From the NCBI GenBank assembly GCA_963731585.1, contig CAVSWC010000001.1, positions 166,161 to 230,160 of the forward strand: a stretch of 64,000 nucleotides of DNA, written 5' to 3'. Source of the DNA: CANKHA01 sp963731585 (GTDB taxonomy: Bacteria; Pseudomonadota; Alphaproteobacteria; Rhizobiales; Xanthobacteraceae). The translations under genes and the position numbers were made by a program. The notes beneath the pieces are model-generated. The model was not told the origin of the DNA. It did not search any database and saw nothing but the letters and a program-made list of their open reading frames with translations. Each line of letters opens with the position of its first letter. Positions within the stretch are counted from its first letter, which is position 1. Of this stretch, positions 60,310 to 64,000 are shown piece by piece.

Positions 60310-61116
60310 ATGGATCAAACCACGGAAGGCGCCAACAGTTCGGATGGTTATCCGATTGAGGATATCTACATTGACGAGACGAGCCAGAGCGGACATCGCT
60401 TTCTGGTTATCGGCGGGATCATGTTTCCGAAGCAATATTCGGAAATGTTTGAACAGGCTGTGATCGCCGCTCGTTTGCCCGAGTTGCCCCTTCAACACAT
60501 CGGAGGCGCGCCAAGGCAGCTAGCATGGAACCGTTTCTCTCTAGGGGAACTGGAACCTTACAAGCGCGTAGTAGATACGTTCTTCTCGTTCCGGTCCCAA
60601 ATGACGGATACAAAACATTCGATTATTTTCCATGCATCGGTGGTGAATTGTTCGGTCCGCGGCAGGAAGTATAGCGGCGGAGCCAAAGGCCAGCTAGGAT
60701 TTAACCGAGAGATTTATTTTCATTGCATGAGCATTGGTCGTCGTTACCACGATCGCGTCTTTCACGTTTATCCCGACTATCGTTCCACCAACATGACTAT
60801 GAGAGAAATGGGTGTAATCCTTTCTCGCGGGATGATGCGGGAAGATCCCCGGCCTTGGCCTTTCCGCCGAGTGAAGTTCGCGTATTCGCATAAATGTCAG
60901 GCTATCCAGGTAGCTGACGTTTTCATAGGCGCCATCGCTTATCGTTTAAACCGACACTACGACAAGGCGAACGCAAATCCTGAGAAGAAAGAACTCTGCG
61001 ATTACATTCTCAAACGCGGCCACGCCTTAGCAATATTTAGCTCTAGAAGGTTGAGGAAAAAGGATTGGGGCAATTTCAAAATTTGGGTGAGACGACATCC
61101 AAAAGTTAGAGCTTAA
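60310..61116 (+). CDS. DUF3800 domain protein (RNase H-like fold)
   Basis: 268 residues, intact. The N-terminal YIDETSQSGHRFLVIGG gives the conserved Asp-Glu of DUF3800, a central HVYPDYR carries another acidic residue, and CQAIQVADVFIGAIAYRLN is the typical C-terminal motif with Gln-x-x-Asp. The family has an RNase H-like arrangement of acidic residues and is common on mobile elements and in defence neighbourhoods, but its activity is not established. It is co-transcribed with the two-TM protein upstream. Confidence 0.85.
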   Translation: MDQTTEGANSSDGYPIEDIYIDETSQSGHRFLVIGGIMFPKQYSEMFEQAVIAARLPELPLQHIGGAPRQLAWNRFSLGELEPYKRVVDTFFSFRSQMTDTKHSIIFHASVVNCSVRGRKYSGGAKGQLGFNREIYFHCMSIGRRYHDRVFHVYPDYRSTNMTMREMGVILSRGMMREDPRPWPFRRVKFAYSHKCQAIQVADVFIGAIAYRLNRHYDKANANPEKKELCDYILKRGHALAIFSSRRLRKKDWGNFKIWVRRHPKVRA

Positions 61117-61179
61117 AGCGATCGCACGCTGCTACGTTTTCTCGGAAGGGCTTGGTCTTGTCGGATGTACTTCGAGCTG

Positions 61180-61272
61180 ATGAAAGACCTGGGAGCCGGA
61201 ACGCATGAACAGGCGACGGCGGCGATGAATCGAAGGCCTATGGTGAAAAAGGTACTGCAGCGCGGCGTATAA
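61180..61272 (+). CDS. 30-residue peptide, module copy A
   Basis: ATG 61180 to TAA 61272, 31 codons. Begins MKDLGAG and ends AAMNRRPM..KVLQRGV. A second ORF of identical length at 62017 encodes a peptide identical at 22 of 30 positions, and nine of those 22 codons differ only by a synonymous base, the signature of selection on protein sequence. It converges on the single-TM gene whose stop is at 61285. No strong Shine-Dalgarno. Function unknown. Confidence 0.6.
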   Translation: MKDLGAGTHEQATAAMNRRPMVKKVLQRGV

Positions 61273-61284
61273 AAGGGGCCACGC

Positions 61285-61956
61285 TTAGTCGAAGATCGTG
61301 CGGGTTTCTTCGATGAGGGTATAGGGTTTCACGTCGGTAAACATTTTTTCGTCCATGTCTAAATTTAGAGGCATGCCGTTTTCGCCTCTAGAAGCGCGGT
61401 ACTTGGCAATTGAGATGGACACGCGGTGCACCTTTTTGGATGGCGTGGCCATTGTAATTACGAAGCAGACTTCGGTTGGAACTGCTGCAAGCTGTCGGAG
61501 CTCCTTGCTCACGGCAATAGCCAGCTGTCCGGTTTTCTTATCAGTGCGGTTCTTAGTGAACGAATCTCGTGTGACCTGTACTGACTTCACCACAACCTCA
61601 TTTTGCTTCACCACTGTCGCCTCGAAATTCGTTTCGAGTTCAGCTATGCCCTTGGCCTTTAATAGCGCACAATCCTCCGCAGATGTTCCCTCGGATTGAA
61701 TAACCCAAACGTCTAGTTCGTAAATAAGCGCGGGTCTATTTCCTGAGTTGACGAATGCGAGTGTCATGTCAGTGAAGGATAGAGCAAGTTGGTCAGTTCC
61801 TTCCCGGAAAGCGATGGGGCGGTCCTTGGTGACCATGCTGATGCGGTCTACTTGACGGATGGCGCTGTAATAAAAACTGGCGACTGAAACCACCAAGGCT
61901 GCAATCGAGATACCGGTCGGTATCCAGAATTCCAGGCCCAACCAACGGGACCGCAT
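61285..61956 (-). CDS. Single-TM protein with extracytoplasmic domain, module copy A
   Basis: 223 residues from ATG 61956 (AAGGGAAAAC upstream; a GTG at 61974 is in frame). TM helix at about residues 9-30 (FWIPTGISIAALVVSVASFY), then RQVDRISMV and a beta-rich domain with FVNSGNRPALIYELDVWVIQ and FEATVVKQNEVV. It is a paralogue of the gene at 62112: same TM placement, RQVD motif, NSGxR strand and VIKxxE strand. No enzymatic motif. Convergent with peptide A and divergent from peptide B. Confidence 0.78.
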   Translation of the reverse strand: MRSRWLGLEFWIPTGISIAALVVSVASFYYSAIRQVDRISMVTKDRPIAFREGTDQLALSFTDMTLAFVNSGNRPALIYELDVWVIQSEGTSAEDCALLKAKGIAELETNFEATVVKQNEVVVKSVQVTRDSFTKNRTDKKTGQLAIAVSKELRQLAAVPTEVCFVITMATPSKKVHRVSISIAKYRASRGENGMPLNLDMDEKMFTDVKPYTLIEETRTIFD

Positions 61957-62016
61957 GTTTTCCCTTATCCCCACGAACGCCGTAGCTTGCCTCTAGCTGC
62001 GGATTGCCTTACAAGC

Positions 62017-62109
62017 ATGAAGGATGATACCGCCGGGACGCAAGAACAGACGACCGCGGCTATGAACCGGAGGCCTATGCCAAGAAAGGTATTTCAGCGG
62101 GGGATTTAA
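62017..62109 (+). CDS. 30-residue peptide, module copy B
   Basis: ATG 62017 to TAA 62109. Begins MKDDTAGTQEQ and ends AAMNRRPM..KVFQRGI. Same length and reading frame as copy A with eight amino-acid differences and many silent ones. It starts 60 bases from the divergent start of the single-TM gene A and ends two bases before the stop of the single-TM gene B. Confidence 0.6.
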   Translation: MKDDTAGTQEQTTAAMNRRPMPRKVFQRGI

Positions 62110-62111
62110 AG

Positions 62112-62747
62112 CTAAAAGAAAGAAAGCTCCCTTTCATTCACAAGTATCTGAGGCCGGACCCAATCGGAACCCTCAAAGTCCCCGAAGTACACCGCATCTT
62201 TTGTAACTACGTAATCGTACACAGCGATGGTTTTGCGGTAATTTTCAGTGGGGGTTGATAGTTGAACGGTCGCGCACACTTCGATCCTGATATACTCTTG
62301 GGACCGATACGCCGGGTCTACGGGAATTTCAATTTGATCGGGACGCGGTTCTATAATTTTTTTTGTTCCTACACTTACGACCTTTATCGGAACCGCTGAT
62401 ATTTCCTTCTCTTTGATTACGATGGGCTTGAAGTCGGTGTTAAGTTGGTTGCCCATTCCGTAAAAATTAGCACACTTGCCGTTTTGGATGATTGCCATCT
62501 GCACTGCCGCCACAACAGCACCACGCGTGCCAGAATTAATAAATATCAATCGCGATTCTCCTCCAGGATCTAAAACGAGCCTGTCACCCTCCATCCAATC
62601 AACAATTGGAGGTAGGTGGAAAATTACGCTTACTTTATCCACCTGTCGAAAGACTGTGATGTACGCCAGAAACAGTGACAACAACAGCGCGCAAAGACCT
62701 ATCCATTCTTTAGGTAAATAGTCGCTAAGCCATTTTATTTTTGGCAT
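62112..62747 (-). CDS. Single-TM protein with extracytoplasmic domain, module copy B
   Basis: 211 residues from ATG 62747 (AAAGGGG upstream). TM at about residues 13-32 (WIGLCALLLSLFLAYITVF), then RQVDKVSVIFHLPP, LIFINSGTRGAVVAAVQMAI and FKPIVIKEKEISAVPIKVV, followed by a C-terminal YDYVVTKDAVYFGD. Paralogue of the gene at 61285, but clearly diverged. The longer open frame to 62912 crosses the neighbouring divergent gene and is rejected. An extracytoplasmic sensor or binding role is possible; no family is recognised. Confidence 0.78.
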   Translation of the reverse strand: MPKIKWLSDYLPKEWIGLCALLLSLFLAYITVFRQVDKVSVIFHLPPIVDWMEGDRLVLDPGGESRLIFINSGTRGAVVAAVQMAIIQNGKCANFYGMGNQLNTDFKPIVIKEKEISAVPIKVVSVGTKKIIEPRPDQIEIPVDPAYRSQEYIRIEVCATVQLSTPTENYRKTIAVYDYVVTKDAVYFGDFEGSDWVRPQILVNERELSFF

Positions 62748-62808
62748 GCATACCCCTTTATCCCCATGGTCACGCCACCTTGCCGCAAGCCTGCGGTACA
62801 CTTCAAGC

Positions 62809-63021
62809 ATGAAAGAGCTTTTTGCGCTCGTTGAAGACCACATCCAGCAATACGAAAACGGCTCGATTACCATCTCGGACGACATCGACTTTTCGATGCG
62901 CCAAACAATCAAACAGATAACGCACTACATCCTCTCAAAATACATCGGGCGGACAAACCGACCCGAAGACCGACCACCGGAAGCCGTTCCGCAATATCGG
63001 CAATGCCATTGTCGACATTGA
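62809..63021 (+). CDS. 70-residue protein at third module-like start
   Basis: ATG 62809. The product starts MKELFALVEDHIQQYENG and has SITISDDIDFSMRQTIKQ, a helical acidic protein with a Cys/His-rich end (QYRQCHCRH). Its upstream 60 bases, shared divergently with the gene at 62747, resemble those of peptide B (TATCCCCA, GCCnnCTTGCC, CTTCAAGCATGAAAGA). It may replace the 30-residue peptide in a third, partial copy of the module, or be the remnant of an original neighbour. It ends 93 bases before dprA. Confidence 0.5.
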   Translation: MKELFALVEDHIQQYENGSITISDDIDFSMRQTIKQITHYILSKYIGRTNRPEDRPPEAVPQYRQCHCRH

Positions 63022-63114
63022 GTGGCGCCCTCGCCGCGCTATTCGCCGCTCACTTGCATGTCTAGTAAATTACAGGCGGCCAGCTATCTTTGCCGACCAG
63101 CGCAGGGAAATAGC

Positions 63115-64000
63115 GTGAACCGCCTTGACCTGAGCGACCGCGTTCGCCTGACCGACGAGCAACGGCTCGACTGGCTGCGGCTGATCCGCAGCGACAACGT
63201 CGGCCCGCGCACCTTCCGCAGCCTGCTCAATCACTGCGGCGGCGCTCGGGCCGCGCTCACCGCCCTGCCCGATCTGGCGCGGCGTGGCGGCGCATCACGG
63301 CCCGCGCGCATCTGCTCGCGTGACGACGCCGAGCGGGAAATGGATGCCGCCCGCGACATCGACGTGCGCTTCGTCGCGTTGGGCGAGGCGGAATATCCGG
63401 CGCGGCTGCAAAGCATCGATGATGCGCCGCCGCTGCTGGCGGTGCGCGGCAAGACCGATGTGCTCGCGTCGCCCATGGTTGCGGTCGTCGGCGCCCGCAA
63501 CGCCTCCGCCGTGGGGGTGAAATTCGCCGAACGGCTGGCGCGCGAATTGGGCGACGCCGGCTTTGTCATCGCCTCGGGCTTGGCGCGCGGCATCGATGCC
63601 GCCTCCCATCGCGCGAGCCTGCCCACCGGTACCGTTGCGGTGCTGGCCGGCGGGCAAGACAAAATCTATCCGCCCGAGCATGCAGGCCTGCTCGAGTCGA
63701 TCATGACGGACGGCGCGGCGATTTCCGAAATGCCGCTTGGCTGGGAGCCGCGGGCGCGGGATTTTCCGCGCCGCAACCGCCTGATCTCCGGGCTCGCGCT
63801 CGGCGTGGTGATCGTCGAAGCCGCCAAGCGCTCCGGCTCGCTCATCACCGCCCGCATGGCGCTGGAACAGGGCCGCGAGGTTTTTGCCGTGCCCGGCTCG
63901 CCGCTCGATCCGCGCAGCGAAGGCACCAATAGTTTGCTGAAACAAGGCGCGACGCTGGTGACCGAAGCCGCCGACATTATTTCCGTGCAGCAATTGGTGG
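63115..64000 (+). CDS. dprA: DprA/Smf DNA-processing protein (partial, 3' end outside window)
   Basis: Loads RecA on incoming single-stranded DNA during transformation. GTG 63115 with CAGGGAAAT upstream. An N-terminal SAM-like helical part (LIRSDNVGPRTFRSLL) precedes the Rossmann fold: MVAVVGARNAS, FVIASGLARGIDAASHRASL, AVLAGGQDKIYPPEH, PRNRR-type FPRRNRLISGLALGVVIVEA, and FAVPGSPLDPRSEGTN. 295 codons with no frame change up to the window edge; the C-terminal winged-helix is outside. It restores the pyrB-pyrC-plsY-dprA order after the island. Confidence 0.94.
   Translation, partial: MNRLDLSDRVRLTDEQRLDWLRLIRSDNVGPRTFRSLLNHCGGARAALTALPDLARRGGASRPARICSRDDAEREMDAARDIDVRFVALGEAEYPARLQSIDDAPPLLAVRGKTDVLASPMVAVVGARNASAVGVKFAERLARELGDAGFVIASGLARGIDAASHRASLPTGTVAVLAGGQDKIYPPEHAGLLESIMTDGAAISEMPLGWEPRARDFPRRNRLISGLALGVVIVEAAKRSGSLITARMALEQGREVFAVPGSPLDPRSEGTNSLLKQGATLVTEAADIISVQQLV

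Noticed and set aside
62748..62912. N-terminal extension of the single-TM protein B to 62912
   Set aside because: It would cross the divergent start region and the 70-residue gene. ATG 62747 has a good ribosome site and places the TM helix as in the paralogue.

Overview
The window looks like chromosomal DNA of a high-GC alphaproteobacterium of the Hyphomicrobiales (Bradyrhizobium / Nitrobacteraceae / Xanthobacteraceae neighbourhood). The reasons are the coaD-ppi-ppi-queA-tgt and pyrB-pyrC-plsY-dprA gene orders, an ndvB/ndvC-type cyclic beta-1,3/1,6-glucan locus, tandem tripartite-tricarboxylate (Bug) binding proteins, and at least four families of short palindromic repeats of the kind scattered through bradyrhizobial genomes. 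This is judged from recognised protein motifs; no database search was run.

Layout. 1-1252 partial glmU (minus). 1487-7274 glucan locus: GH17 membrane protein (ndvC-like), small secreted protein, GH17-GT2 fusion (ndvB-like). 7362-10112 aldehyde dehydrogenase and M20 amidohydrolase. 10272 tRNA-Lys. 10527-14950 small envelope and stress-type genes: CHAP-like, PilZ, YadA-like head protein, tiny membrane peptide, zinc ribbons. 15083-18499 flavin hydroxylase running head-on into a truncated NitT/TauT-type ABC transporter. 18922-23479 two paralogous Bug proteins plus an amidohydrolase. 23581-27648 tgt, queA, two cyclophilins, coaD. 27757-32343 proline-rich protein, gyrA, marC. 32408-35377 five-gene TetR operon (VOC, DUF899, YCII) with a visible operator. 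35511-42072 amino-acid/ethanolamine-type permease, ssb, CHRD protein, uvrA. 42077-44822 AT-richer accessory patch: broken STAND/NACHT NTPase with pentapeptide repeats, and a histidine-kinase fragment. 44874-53555 two alpha/beta hydrolases, OsmC, DUF4337, GNAT, GFA, DUF2189, azlD-azlC-metallo-hydrolase, ruvX. 53560-54543 repeats and a strongly structured stretch. 54544-59264 AidB-like acyl-CoA dehydrogenase, pyrB, pyrC, plsY. 59265-63021 accessory island. 63115-end partial dprA.

Many genes, including housekeeping ones (coaD, ssb, plsY, queA, tgt, uvrA, pyrC), are split by single-base indels, mostly one extra base in a short run. Because several of these are normally essential, I read most of them as sequence or assembly errors, and I annotate each such gene over its full span. 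The accessory island is almost free of them.

The most novel material is the island between plsY and dprA. It holds a membrane protein plus DUF3800 pair, a tandemly duplicated convergent module (a 30-residue peptide facing a single-TM protein), a third related divergent start region, and a small basic peptide gene with its own terminator. Other points of interest are the STAND NTPase, a palindromic repeat inside uvrA, and repeats that supply the C-termini of neighbouring genes.
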